A stretch of DNA of 64,000 nt from Natronosporangium hydrolyticum (GCF_016925615.1 NZ_CP070499.1:4278001-4342000); one strand, 5' to 3'; shown: positions 8,663 through 18,284, counted from the stretch's first letter. A program made the numbers and translations. Notes: a model not told the origin generated them from the sequence alone.

Positions 8663-8693
8663 CCCGGCCGGCGAGGGCACACCGCCGGCCGGG
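8663..8693. terminator. GC-rich hairpin between etfB and the DUF202 genes
   Basis: An 11-base perfect inverted repeat (8663-8673 with 8683-8693) encloses a 9-base loop, 35 bases before the start of the DUF202 gene. No gene ends here, so a terminator role is unlikely for neighbouring genes; it may be a 5' leader structure or chance in GC-rich sequence. Confidence 0.35.
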
Positions 8694-8728
8694 CAGGCCA
8701 CCGCAGCCAGCTGACGGATAATGGCCGA

Positions 8729-9109
8729 ATGTGGCGGGAGTGGTTCAACCCGGAAGCGGTCCGCCGCGTCGGCTCCACCCCTGACTACCGGTTCTCGCTG
8801 GCCAACGAACGCACCTTCCTCGCCTGGCTACGCACCGGCCTGGCGCTGGTCGCCGGTGGCCTGGTGGTCGCGCAGTTCCTGCCCGAGCTGCGGATACCAC
8901 TGGTCCGTGAAGCGCTCGCGATCGTCCTGCTGGTCCTGGGGGGCACGGTCACGATCCGCGGGCTCAACCATTGGGTACGGTGCGAGAAGGCGATCCGACA
9001 GGGGCATGATCTGCCCGAGTCACGGTTTCCGGCGATGCTGGCGGTAGGCGTCGCCGCCGGGGCAGCGCTGCTGGTGATGATCGTGGTGATCGAGGGCCTC
9101 ACCGGGTGA
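8729..9109 (+). CDS. DUF202 (YidH-like) membrane protein
   Basis: 126 residues from ATG 8729. The DUF202 signature is clear: F-S-L-A-N-E-R-T-F-L-A-W-L-R-T-G-L-A-L, followed by three membrane helices (about 35-52, 60-77 and 97-118) and a basic H-W-V-R-C-E-K-A-I-R loop. The frame is open upstream to 8600, but that part is Pro/Arg-rich and not family-like. Function of DUF202 proteins is unknown. The next gene, a second DUF202 member, overlaps by 4 bases (GTGA), so the two probably form a hetero-oligomer. Confidence 0.9.
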   Translation: MWREWFNPEAVRRVGSTPDYRFSLANERTFLAWLRTGLALVAGGLVVAQFLPELRIPLVREALAIVLLVLGGTVTIRGLNHWVRCEKAIRQGHDLPESRFPAMLAVGVAAGAALLVMIVVIEGLTG

Positions 9110-9435
9110 CCACCACCGGCGACCCGCCCACCCCCGACCCCCCACCGGGTCGATTCGCCGAACGCACCCGGCTCGCCTGGCGACGGACGGTGCTAGCGGT
9201 CACCATCGTCGCGCTGCTGGCGCTGCGCCAGGCGCTACTCGTCCCAGCCCCGGCCCTCCGGGCGCTGGCGATCGTCGCGCTGGTGGCAGGCTGGCTGACC
9301 ATCCTGGCGGTCAGCTCCCGCCGAATCGTCGCGCTGCGGGCCCGCCGACCGGCCGCGGTCGGCTCACCCGTACCTACGCTGACCCTCTTCACGGTCGCGC
9401 TCGCGATCCTCGGCGGTTTGCTGGTGATGGCGTAG
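9106..9435 (+). CDS. Second DUF202 membrane protein
   Basis: 109 residues starting with GTG in a GTGA overlap with the upstream DUF202 gene. It has a Pro-rich N-terminus, then F-A-E-R-T-R-L-A-W-R-R-T-V-L-A, the shortened DUF202 motif, and three membrane helices reaching the C-terminus. A tandem of a long-motif and a short-motif DUF202 protein is a common actinobacterial arrangement. No catalytic residues are evident. Confidence 0.88.
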   Translation: MTTTGDPPTPDPPPGRFAERTRLAWRRTVLAVTIVALLALRQALLVPAPALRALAIVALVAGWLTILAVSSRRIVALRARRPAAVGSPVPTLTLFTVALAILGGLLVMA

Positions 9436-9542
9436 CCTGATTCGACCCGGCGTAACCTGGTTCGACCCGACAGCGGGGCCGCCGGACCAAGCCGATCCGA
9501 TGGTTAGTGGCCGGCGGGCTAACCGCGTGCGACGATGGCGGC

Positions 9543-10016
9543 ATGTTCCGCGCTGCTGTTGTGCTCTCCCTCGCCAGCGTGCTGCTCGCCGCCCTCGCGT
9601 TGATCAGCTGTCTGTCGGTCGAAGACAAGCGGGAGATCCGAGTGATGCCCCGCTTCGCCTGGGTGCTGGTGATCCTGCTGGTGCCGCTGCTCGGCGCCGG
9701 CGGCTGGTTCCTCGCCGGTCGACCGGCACGCCCGGTCGGTAAGCCCGGCTCCCCCTGGCGGGCCGCCACCGGCTTCCCCGAGCCGAGACGCCCGCAAGCC
9801 CCGGACGACGACCCGGAGTTCCTCCGCTCCCTCGGCGAACGCGCCACCGGCGACGGCGGTCAGGGCACCACCTCCGAGGAGGACGAGCTGCTGCGGCGCT
9901 GGGAAGAAGACCTGAAACGACGGGAAGACGACCACCGCGGCGGGAAGGACGACCCCCCGGATGGCCCGGCAAAACCGGAGGAGGAGCGCCGCCGCCGCGA
10001 CGGCACCGAGAGCTGA
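9543..10016 (+). CDS. Membrane protein with PLD-N-like N-terminus and charged tail
   Basis: 157 residues from ATG 9543. Two helices (about 2-21 and 36-57) flank L-S-V-E-D-K-R-E-I-R-V-M-P-R-F-A-W, the pattern of the phospholipase D-nuclease N-terminal (PLDc_N) module, which is a membrane domain without catalytic function. The C-terminal half is disordered and highly charged (E-E-D-E-L-L-R-R-W-E-E-D-L-K-R-R-E-D-D), ending in Arg/Glu/Asp repeats. An upstream ATG at 9507 is in frame but adds no family sequence. It is monocistronic or weakly linked to the DUF202 pair 107 bases upstream. Confidence 0.78.
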   Translation: MFRAAVVLSLASVLLAALALISCLSVEDKREIRVMPRFAWVLVILLVPLLGAGGWFLAGRPARPVGKPGSPWRAATGFPEPRRPQAPDDDPEFLRSLGERATGDGGQGTTSEEDELLRRWEEDLKRREDDHRGGKDDPPDGPAKPEEERRRRDGTES

Positions 10017-10113
10017 GCCACCCCTCCCCCGCTACGCCGCCCCACCCGACCGGCTCCACCCCACCACCGCTACCTGGTCACCCCCACCGGTCATCGCAGG
10101 GCACAATCGAAGC

Positions 10114-13100
10114 GTGGAGATCGCGCTGCTGGGGCCGTTGCAGATCCGCAGCGCCACCGGCGACCTCATCGAGGTGGGTGGTCGCCGCGTTCGGCTGCTG
10201 GTGGCGCTGCTTGCCTGGGAGGCCGGCCAACCGGTAAGTCACACTACCCTCGTCGATCGGATCTGGCCCGACCAACCACCCGACCGTACGGCGAACGCGT
10301 TGCAGGCGCTGGTGTCCCGGGCCCGCCGGCAACTCCCCGCCGACGCGGTGGTCTCCCGCAACGGCGGCTACCAGCTCGCGGTGGAGCCAACCGCGGTGGA
10401 CCTGCACCAGTTCCACCGGCTCGTCGAGCAGGGCCGGGCAGCGCTGCCCCACCATCCAGATCACGCCGCCGCCACCCTCGACGCGGCGCTGACGCTGTGG
10501 CGAGGACCCGAGGTGCTACCCGGGTTGGCGCAGACCGGCCCGTTGGCGCGCCTCGTCACCCAGCTCACCGAGGTCCGGCACGCCATCGTCGAAGAGTGGG
10601 CCGATGCCCAACTCCGGGTAGGCCCGGCCGACCCGGTGGTACCCCGGTTAGCAGCGCTACTCGCGGCCGAACCGGGCCGGGAACGAGCGGTCGGCCTCCA
10701 GATGCGCGCCCTGAGCCACGCCGGCCGCACCGGCGACGCACTCGAACTCTTCCAGCGGACCCGGACCGTCCTCGCCGAACAGCTCGGCGTCGACCCGTCA
10801 CCGCCGCTCACCGAGCTGCACCGCCGGCTGCTGCGCGGCGCCCCGGAACCGCAGCCAGCTACCACCACCACCGGCGCGCAGCTCGACGGGGCGCTCCGGG
10901 CGGACCTGACCAGCTTCGTCGGCCGCGACCAGGATCTGACCCGGCTGGCCCAGCTACTACAGACTCGACGACTCTGCACCCTCACCGGCCCAGGCGGCGC
11001 GGGCAAGACCCGGCTGGCCAGAGCAGCCGCCCGGGACACTGCCCACCAGTTCCCCGACGGCGTCACACTGGTCGAACTCGCGCCCTACGCCGACCCGGCC
11101 GACCTACCCGCGGTGGTCTTCGCGGCGCTGCGGGTACGCGACGAGGGTCCGACGGCCCTGCGCCGCACCGCCCGTGCCGACAGCACCGAGCCGGACTCTA
11201 CCCAGCGGCTGGTCCAGGCGCTCGCCAGTCGGCGCTGCCTGCTGTTGTTGGACAACTGCGAGCACCTGGTCGACGCCGTGGCAAAGCTCGCGCAGCACCT
11301 GCTCAGCCGCTGCCCAGAGCTGCGAATCCTCGCCACCAGCCGGGAGGCGCTACAGGTCACCGGTGAGGCGACCTGGCCGGTCGACCCGCTGGCGCTACCC
11401 GCCGAGCAGACGCCGGCCGGGCAGGCCCTCACCTACCCGGCGCTGCGCCTGTTCGCCGACCGGGCCGCCGCCGCCCACCCCGGCCTCCGAGTCGACGAGA
11501 CGAACGCCCGGACCGCCGTACGCATCTGCCGTGCCCTCGACGGGATGCCGCTGGCGATCGAACTCGCGGCGGCCCGACTCCGCACCATGAGCCTGAGCCA
11601 GCTCGCGAGCCGGTTAGACGACCGGTTCCGGGTACTCACCGGCGGCGACCGGACCGCGTTGCCGCGCCACCGCACCCTGCGCGCCATGGTCGACTGGAGC
11701 TGGGAGCTGCTCGACTCCGACGAACAGAAACTGCTGCGCCGGCTGGCGGGGTTCTCCGGCACAATCTCGCAGGCCGCAGCCGAAGCGGTGGGCGCCGGGT
11801 CGGGCCTGCCGACGGCGGCGATCCTCGACCTGCTCACCGCCCTGGCCGACAAGTCGCTACTGGTGCCTACCCACTCCGACGACGACCAGCTCAGATTCCG
11901 GATGCTCGAAACGATCCGGGCCTACGGGCAGGAGAAGCTCACCGAGGCCGGCGAGGAAGAGCTGGTACGGCGGGCCCACACCGACCACTTCTTGACCATG
12001 GCGGAGACCGCCGAGCCGCTGCTGCGGACCGGTGCACAGGTCGAGTGGCTCCGCCGGCTGCACGCAGACGCCGACAACCTTCACACCGCGCTACGCCGCG
12101 CCATCACCGACGGCGACACTTACACCGCAGTACGGCTAGTAGCGGCGCTCGGGTGGTTCTGGGCATTGTCGGGCCGCCGGGTCGAAGGAGTGGCGCTGGC
12201 CCGGCAGGCACTCGCGCTGCCCGGCGAAACCCCCGATCAGGTGCGTGCCCAGGCATACACGGTCGCCGCCTGCACCGGGGTGGAGCACGTCTACGAGGAC
12301 ACCGTCGAGGAGTGGTTCCGGCGCGCCGCCGAACTTGCCGCTCGAACCGACAACGACCACCCGATGGTCCGCATGGTCGGTCCGCTCTACGAACTGTTCA
12401 CCGCCCCCAGTTGGCAGCCGCGCAGCTGGCGCGACCGCCCGCCGCTGCCCGAGCAACGGATTACCCACCTCTTCGATGATCCGGACCCCTGGGTGCGGGG
12501 CACGTCGCGGATCATGCACCTCATGGCCGCTCTGCATACCGGCGGTGATCCGGCCGACTTCGCCGAACACACCGCAGCCGCGATCGACGCCTTCCGGCTG
12601 GTGGGCGACGGATGGGGCGAAGCGACCGCCCGGAGCGGGTCCGCCGAAATCGCGGCCATCCGCGGCGACCTCGACACCGCGATCAACGAGAACCGGCGGG
12701 CACTGGCGATCATCGACACGCTCGGGGTCCACGAAGACCGGATCCACTTCCAGACCAGGCTTGCCGAGCTGCGCTGGCTGCAAGGCGACCGGGCTGCCGC
12801 CCACGCCACGCTCGCCGAAAGCCGCCAGCAGGTTGACTACCACCGTCTCCGTGCGGCCCGGGTGGTAGTGGGGCGGGCCATCGCGGATCTAGCCCGGCTC
12901 GATCATGACCTTCCCGCCGCCACCGCCGCGCTAGCGTGGGCGACCGGACCCGACGACGACAGCTACCTAGGCACCGAACCCGCCATCACGCTGTCGGTCG
13001 CCCACGCACATCTCGCGGTGGCCGAGCACGACCCGGACACCGCACGTGCCTACCTGGCAACGGCGGCCGCCCTGTTGAGCCAGGGCAGCTGCGCCGGCAC

Positions 13101-13359
13101 CGTCGCCGCCCGCGTGGCGCTAGGCCACGCCGACCTCGCTCTCACCGAGGGAGACCACACCCGAGCCGCTGAGCTGCTGGGGGTCAGCGAGGCGATCCGC
13201 GGCTACCGGGACCAGTCGCAGGCCGACGCGGCCCGGATCGAAGCGGCCGCGGGCGCGGGCCTGGGCGAGCAGCTGCTCGCCCAGGCCCGCGCCCGCGGCA
13301 ATGCAAACCCCGATTGGCTCGGGGGACTCACGCCGTCGGAGATCACACTCGCCGTTTGA
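10114..13359 (+). CDS. SARP/AfsR-family transcriptional regulator with NB-ARC-type ATPase
   Basis: 1081 residues from GTG 10114 (V-E-I-A-L-L-G-P-L-Q-I-R), the usual SARP start; the open frame extends upstream to 9961 but that part is low-complexity. Domains in order: OmpR-type winged helix (about 1-95), BTAD (about 100-245), STAND ATPase with Walker A G-P-G-G-A-G-K-T near 292-299 and Walker B L-L-L-L-D-N near 376-381, a winged-helix segment, then a TPR-rich C-terminal half. Such proteins activate secondary-metabolite or developmental genes on sensing a signal. Its 3' end overlaps the convergent ABC permease gene by 17 bases. No biosynthetic cluster is in view, so its target is unknown. Confidence 0.93.
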   Translation: MEIALLGPLQIRSATGDLIEVGGRRVRLLVALLAWEAGQPVSHTTLVDRIWPDQPPDRTANALQALVSRARRQLPADAVVSRNGGYQLAVEPTAVDLHQFHRLVEQGRAALPHHPDHAAATLDAALTLWRGPEVLPGLAQTGPLARLVTQLTEVRHAIVEEWADAQLRVGPADPVVPRLAALLAAEPGRERAVGLQMRALSHAGRTGDALELFQRTRTVLAEQLGVDPSPPLTELHRRLLRGAPEPQPATTTTGAQLDGALRADLTSFVGRDQDLTRLAQLLQTRRLCTLTGPGGAGKTRLARAAARDTAHQFPDGVTLVELAPYADPADLPAVVFAALRVRDEGPTALRRTARADSTEPDSTQRLVQALASRRCLLLLDNCEHLVDAVAKLAQHLLSRCPELRILATSREALQVTGEATWPVDPLALPAEQTPAGQALTYPALRLFADRAAAAHPGLRVDETNARTAVRICRALDGMPLAIELAAARLRTMSLSQLASRLDDRFRVLTGGDRTALPRHRTLRAMVDWSWELLDSDEQKLLRRLAGFSGTISQAAAEAVGAGSGLPTAAILDLLTALADKSLLVPTHSDDDQLRFRMLETIRAYGQEKLTEAGEEELVRRAHTDHFLTMAETAEPLLRTGAQVEWLRRLHADADNLHTALRRAITDGDTYTAVRLVAALGWFWALSGRRVEGVALARQALALPGETPDQVRAQAYTVAACTGVEHVYEDTVEEWFRRAAELAARTDNDHPMVRMVGPLYELFTAPSWQPRSWRDRPPLPEQRITHLFDDPDPWVRGTSRIMHLMAALHTGGDPADFAEHTAAAIDAFRLVGDGWGEATARSGSAEIAAIRGDLDTAINENRRALAIIDTLGVHEDRIHFQTRLAELRWLQGDRAAAHATLAESRQQVDYHRLRAARVVVGRAIADLARLDHDLPAATAALAWATGPDDDSYLGTEPAITLSVAHAHLAVAEHDPDTARAYLATAAALLSQGSCAGTVAARVALGHADLALTEGDHTRAAELLGVSEAIRGYRDQSQADAARIEAAAGAGLGEQLLAQARARGNANPDWLGGLTPSEITLAV

Positions 13360-14188
13360 ACGCGTACACCGACAACGGCGCGAAGATCAACACCAGGGCC
13401 GCCGCCCACAACAGCGAGGCCGCGACCGGCCCACTGGCGGACTCCACATACCACGGGGTGCCGATCGCCGAATCACCCAACATCAACGCCCGGCTCGCGT
13501 CGGCGAGCTGGCTCACCGGGTTGACGTTGACGAACGCCTGCAACCATCCCGGCATGGTGTCCGCCGGCACGAACACGTTGCTGACGAAGGTGATCGGGAA
13601 CAACGCCACCATGCCGAAGATCTGCACCCGCTCCGGATCCTTGGCCAACAGCCCGATCAGAACCGACAGCCACGAGAACGCGAGCGCGAACACCAGCAAC
13701 AACACGATCGTGCCGATTAGCCCGACCACGCCGTTGCCGAGCCGGAATCCGAGAATCAGTCCGATAATCAGAACCAACACAATCGACCACAGCTGCTTGA
13801 CCTGGTCCGCGCCGATCCGGCCCGCCAGCGGCGCCCAGCGGGCGATCGGCAGCGACCGGAACCGGTCGAACACCCCCTTGGTCAGGTCGGTGTTCAACCC
13901 TTGCGCCACATAGAGGGTGACGAAGAGCATGTTCATCACCAACATGCCGGGCAGCATGAACTGTAGATACGCCTGCCAATCGCCAGCGATCGCGCCGCCG
14001 AACACAAACGTGAACAACAGCACGAACATGATCGGCTGGAAACTGAAGTCGCTCAGCTCCCACGGGTTGTGCCGAACCTGCACCACCGTCCGCCACGCCA
14101 GGGTCAGACTCTGGCGGATCCCGTCGATCGGATTCACCCGTGGACTCAACGACTGCGCCGGCGGCGCCACTGTGGTGACGGCGCTCAT
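13343..14188 (-). CDS. ABC-2 type permease, DrrB family
   Basis: 281 residues with six predicted helices. Family features include N-P-W-E-L-S-D-F-S-F-Q-P-I-M-F-V-L-L-F near the first helix, L-P-G-M-L-V-M-N after the second, and G-V-F-D-R-F-R-S-L-P-I-A-R in the cytoplasmic loop, all typical of daunorubicin-resistance DrrB-like permeases. Its ATG forms an ATGA overlap with the stop of the upstream ATPase gene. The 3' end overlaps the convergent SARP gene by 17 bases, so the two transcripts are antisense at their ends. Likely exports a hydrophobic compound. Confidence 0.93.
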   Translation of the reverse strand: MSAVTTVAPPAQSLSPRVNPIDGIRQSLTLAWRTVVQVRHNPWELSDFSFQPIMFVLLFTFVFGGAIAGDWQAYLQFMLPGMLVMNMLFVTLYVAQGLNTDLTKGVFDRFRSLPIARWAPLAGRIGADQVKQLWSIVLVLIIGLILGFRLGNGVVGLIGTIVLLLVFALAFSWLSVLIGLLAKDPERVQIFGMVALFPITFVSNVFVPADTMPGWLQAFVNVNPVSQLADASRALMLGDSAIGTPWYVESASGPVAASLLWAAALVLIFAPLSVYAFKRRV

Positions 14189-15147
14189 GCCGCACTCCCT
14201 TCACTCTGCTCGCTCTCGTCGACCGGCTGGCCGGTCAAGGTCAGGAAGACCTCGTTCATGTCCGAGGTCCGCAACGCCAACTCCGTGACCGTCACTCCTG
14301 CCTCATCGAGCCGGCGAACCACCTGCGGCAGCACCGCCGGGTCGGCCACCTGGGCGCTCACCAACGTGCCCTTCACCTCGGGCGCCGCCGACGCGACCTG
14401 GCCCACCAACGAGGTGACCGTCGGCAAGTGCGCCTCATCAGCCGGCCGCACCACCAGGGTCTGGCCGCCGACCTTCGCCTTCAGCTCATCCGGTGCGCCG
14501 GACGCGATCACCCGACCCCGGTCGATCACCACGATGTCGTCGGCGAGCTCATCGGCCTCCTCGAGATATTGCGTGGTGAGCAACACCGTGGTGCCGCCCG
14601 CGACCAGCGACCGGATCACTCCCCACAGATCGGTGCGCGCCCGCGGGTCGAGCCCGGTGGTCGGCTCGTCCAGATACAACAGCGGCGGCTCGCCCACCAG
14701 ACTGGCCGCCAGGTCGAGTCGGCGCCGCATCCCACCGGAGAAGGTCCGTGCCGCCCGATGCCCAGCCTCGGTCAGGTCGAACTGGCGCAACAGCTCGTGT
14801 GCCCGCGCCCTGGCGCGGGCCCGGCTGAACCCCAACAGCCGCCCGATCAACAGCAGATTCTCCACCCCGGTCAGCTGTTCATCGACCGACGCATACTGGC
14901 CGGTCAGCCCGATCAACTGCCGCACCTGATGCCCGTCCCGCAGCACGTCGTAGCCGGCCACGGTGGCGCGCCCGGCATCCGGACGCAGCAGCGTCGCGAG
15001 CACTCTGACCGCAGTAGTCTTTCCCGCCCCGTTCGGGCCAAGCAGTCCCAGCACCGACCCGCTGCGGACCGCAAGATCCACCCCGTCCAGCGCGGTCGTC
15101 TCGCCGAAGCGCTTTACCAGCCCTTCGGCCCAAATCGCATGATCCAT
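14185..15147 (-). CDS. DrrA-type ABC transporter ATPase
   Basis: 320 residues from ATG 15147, preceded by GGGAG; GTG 15174 is an in-frame alternative that would add nine residues. Motifs: Walker A G-P-N-G-A-G-K-T-T, signature F-S-G-G-M-R-R-R-L, Walker B L-Y-L-D-E-P-T-T-G-L-D, H-loop L-T-T-Q-Y (Gln-Tyr in place of His, normal for DrrA-like ATPases), and a C-terminal DUF4162-like segment. First gene of a two-gene exporter operon. The repeat-rich gap 15175-15931 lies directly upstream, so repeat structures may fall inside its promoter or leader. Confidence 0.93.
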   Translation of the reverse strand: MDHAIWAEGLVKRFGETTALDGVDLAVRSGSVLGLLGPNGAGKTTAVRVLATLLRPDAGRATVAGYDVLRDGHQVRQLIGLTGQYASVDEQLTGVENLLLIGRLLGFSRARARARAHELLRQFDLTEAGHRAARTFSGGMRRRLDLAASLVGEPPLLYLDEPTTGLDPRARTDLWGVIRSLVAGGTTVLLTTQYLEEADELADDIVVIDRGRVIASGAPDELKAKVGGQTLVVRPADEAHLPTVTSLVGQVASAAPEVKGTLVSAQVADPAVLPQVVRRLDEAGVTVTELALRTSDMNEVFLTLTGQPVDESEQSEGSAA

Positions 15148-15314
15148 CAGCTTGGCTCCCGTCCCCTCTGTCACAAGCTCCGCCCACTATCAGCCCTTGC
15201 CCTGACATTTCGCTGACGTTTTTCCGCCAATCCGCGGTACGGGACAGGAGCTGTGAACAGCGTCACTACCAACGGCCGCCCCGCCGCCGCGCGCGGCGCG
15301 CGGCGCGCGGCGGC

Positions 15315-15369
15315 GATCATGAGCTTGTTGACAGACTCGCCGGGCGAGTCGGTGATGAAGCTCATGATC
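15315..15369. repeat. Nested hairpin: 12-base inverted repeat around a second palindrome
   Basis: GATCATGAGCTT (15315-15326) is repeated in exact inverse as AAGCTCATGATC (15358-15369). Between them lies a second near-perfect palindrome, GACTCGCC-G-GGCGAGTC (15333-15349). The outer arms plus inner palindrome could fold as two stacked hairpins. It lies immediately before block S of the repeat family; the equivalent place at the other locus has only a degenerate relative. Confidence 0.8.
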
Positions 15370-15374
15370 GGCGC

Positions 15375-15452
15375 GTGCTTGGTGGGTTCAGTGGTGATCC
15401 ACTAGTACAACAAAACGAACTAAACCGACTAGCCAGGCGCCACCCAACCCAC
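15375..15452 (+). repeat. Dispersed repeat block S, copy 1
   Basis: This 78-base stretch aligns with the complement of 39001-39079. Conserved parts are GCTTGGT-GG, then AGTGGTGATCCACTA (itself a small hairpin, AGTGG/CCACT), AAAC in the centre, and CAGGCGCCAC-C-ACCCACC at the end, with a diverged spacer between. The same order and spacing in both copies argue for common descent. Confidence 0.8.
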
Positions 15453-15531
15453 CTACCCAACGAAGGCGAGCGCCACATCCAGGGGTGCGGTGTACGGGCG
15501 GGCGCGGCGGCAGGTCATCCCAGGGCACCCG

Positions 15532-15564
15532 CGCGAGTCGCCCACACCGGCTAACACCCTCGCG
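15532..15564. repeat. Short flanking hairpin, copy 1
   Basis: CGCGAG (15532-15537) pairs with CTCGCG (15559-15564). A longer hairpin with TCTCGC/GCGAGA arms occupies the corresponding side of copy 2 (39516-39574). Six bases alone are weak evidence; the matching location is what makes it worth noting. Confidence 0.4.
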
Positions 15565-15581
15565 TAAAACCGGGCAATTCC

Positions 15582-15664
15582 GACTTGGTTGGGCAGGGAG
15601 GGATCTTGCATACGGAAAAGTCGGATATTCCGGTACGCAAGATCCCTCTCCGGCCAACCAAGTC
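15582..15664. repeat. Long palindromic hairpin B, copy 1
   Basis: The 83-base element folds into one long stem. Outer arms GACTTGGTTGG / CCAACCAAGTC (11 bases), a short mismatch, GAGGGATCTTGC / GCAAGATCCCTC (12 bases), another mismatch, GGAA/TTCC, and a loop AAGTCGGATA. A homologous hairpin stands at 39426-39506 with changed but still pairing bases. It is not next to a gene end, so it is not a simple terminator. Confidence 0.88.
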
Positions 15665-15729
15665 GAGGCCGGAGGGCGGGGTTATCCGCCACTCCACTCA
15701 TCGAGTAGGCCGAAGGACGACTTCGGGCA

Positions 15730-15775
15730 TCGTCCACACCGGATCTACCTAGGCGCAGCAGAACCTGTAGCCAGA
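15730..15775 (-). repeat. Conserved box between hairpins A and B, copy 1
   Basis: Read on the minus strand this contains TTCTGCTGCG-CTAGGT, then TCCGGTGTGGAC-ATGCCCG. The same string is found on the plus strand at 39331-39375. In copy 2 the central part, GTCC-GGTGT-GGAC, is itself a small palindrome. Orientation relative to the two hairpins is the same in both copies. Confidence 0.75.
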
Positions 15776-15816
15776 CCAGTGAACTGGCAAGTCGACCAGC
15801 GCAGGCGTATAGGTGC

Positions 15817-15834
15817 GCAGAGCAAACGCTCTGC
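15817..15834. repeat. Hairpin A, copy 1
   Basis: GCAGAGC (15817-15823), loop AAAC, GCTCTGC (15828-15834). The counterpart in copy 2 (39268-39307) has a longer stem containing GCAGAGTC/GACTCTGC. Distance to the conserved box is about 50 bases here and about 43 in copy 2. Confidence 0.65.
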
Positions 15835-15931
15835 AACACAACCTAAGCTGGGGCGATGCATGATGGCCAAATGTCCGGTCTAGCCAGGAGAGTCATTGAT
15901 CCCGCGGGCCCACACCTCAGGAACACCTGAC

Positions 15932-16600
15932 TCATCCAGTAAGGACGGTCAGCGGACCGGATTTCGGCGGCAGCCAGGCCGTGCCGTACCGGGCGGAGAG
16001 CCCGACCCACCGGCCCGCCACCCGCACCCGAACCGAAGGCTCGTCAGCCGCTTCGGCCCCCAGGAAGCCCATCCGCACCATCGCTTGCACGAGTCGCTGC
16101 GGCACCTCGATCCGCGCCGAGTCGTCACCGTCGGCTGACACCACGATCGGCACGTGATCGAGCAGCGCCTCCCGCAACACCCGGACCCCGACCGTCCGCC
16201 CCGCCAGCCCGTGGGCGGAGACGTCCCGAAGCGTGCCGGCGGCGGCGGTCGCGACCTGGCGCAACGTCTCCGCTGGGATCTCCTCCATCACCTCGCTGGC
16301 CTCCGGCGGCAGCGGCCACCGCCACTCTGAATCCCGACGCTGCGGCAACTGGCCGTCGTCGGCGTCGAGCAGCGCGCTTGCGGCCACTGTGGCGTCGCCC
16401 GGGGCGGGCCCTTCAACCTCCCTGGTCACCAGGGTTCCCCACGGCAGGCACGCCCACAGCGCGACCCGGCTCGGGGATGACCCGATGGCGGCGACCGGCC
16501 GAAGCCGGACCACCGCCATCGGGTCGAGTCGGGTCAACCTCCCAAGGAAAACCCGGGCGTCGTCGGAGGGGACGAACTGCCCGGCCACCCGGTCGGCCAT
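15932..16600 (-). CDS. Conserved actinobacterial protein of unknown function next to ettA
   Basis: 222 residues from ATG 16600 (GTG 16603 is adjacent). No signal peptide or membrane helix. The N-terminal half is beta-rich and hydrophobic (V-V-R-L-R-P-V-A-A-I, V-A-L-W-A-C-L-P-W-G-T-L-V), followed by a helical part (A-E-T-L-R-Q-V-A-T-A-A-A-G-T-L) and a C-terminal beta segment with W-V-G-L-S. I do not recognise a family. It begins 5 bases after the ettA stop, so it is probably co-transcribed with ettA and may serve translation or metabolism, but nothing in the sequence shows a reaction. Confidence 0.78.
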   Translation of the reverse strand: MADRVAGQFVPSDDARVFLGRLTRLDPMAVVRLRPVAAIGSSPSRVALWACLPWGTLVTREVEGPAPGDATVAASALLDADDGQLPQRRDSEWRWPLPPEASEVMEEIPAETLRQVATAAAGTLRDVSAHGLAGRTVGVRVLREALLDHVPIVVSADGDDSARIEVPQRLVQAMVRMGFLGAEAADEPSVRVRVAGRWVGLSARYGTAWLPPKSGPLTVLTG

Positions 16601-16607
16601 CACTTGA

Positions 16608-18284
<1,677 letters not shown>

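Larger units (their letters stand above)
15175..15931. other. Gene-free, hairpin-rich region (repeat locus 1)
   Basis: About 750 bases without a credible gene. Frames that cross it, such as one on the minus strand at 15453-15839, owe their resemblance to a frame near 39.4 kb to nucleotide-level repeat conservation. The region holds four perfect or near-perfect hairpins and two sequence blocks shared with 39.0-39.57 kb (described separately). A run of alternating CG at 15285-15312 precedes the first hairpin. No transposase or recombinase is present. Confidence 0.75.

Noticed and set aside
10497-12868. Several long overlapping frames inside the SARP gene
   Set aside because: All are Arg/Pro/Ser-rich shadows of the well-supported SARP reading frame.
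10114-15147. Antibiotic biosynthetic gene cluster
   Set aside because: A SARP regulator and a DrrAB exporter are present, but no biosynthetic enzymes are near; the single ketoacyl synthase at 36 kb is isolated.
15582-15664. Invertible promoter or phase-variation switch
   Set aside because: The flipped hairpin core relative to its flanks is suggestive, but there is no invertase gene and no promoter or gene start close enough to be switched.
15453-15839. Minus-strand open frame sharing N-I-R-L-F-R-x-Q-D-P-S-L-P-N with a frame at 39306-39653
   Set aside because: The peptide similarity falls entirely on hairpin B, where the nucleotide sequence is conserved in all frames; there is no ribosome site, and the rest of the two frames is unrelated.
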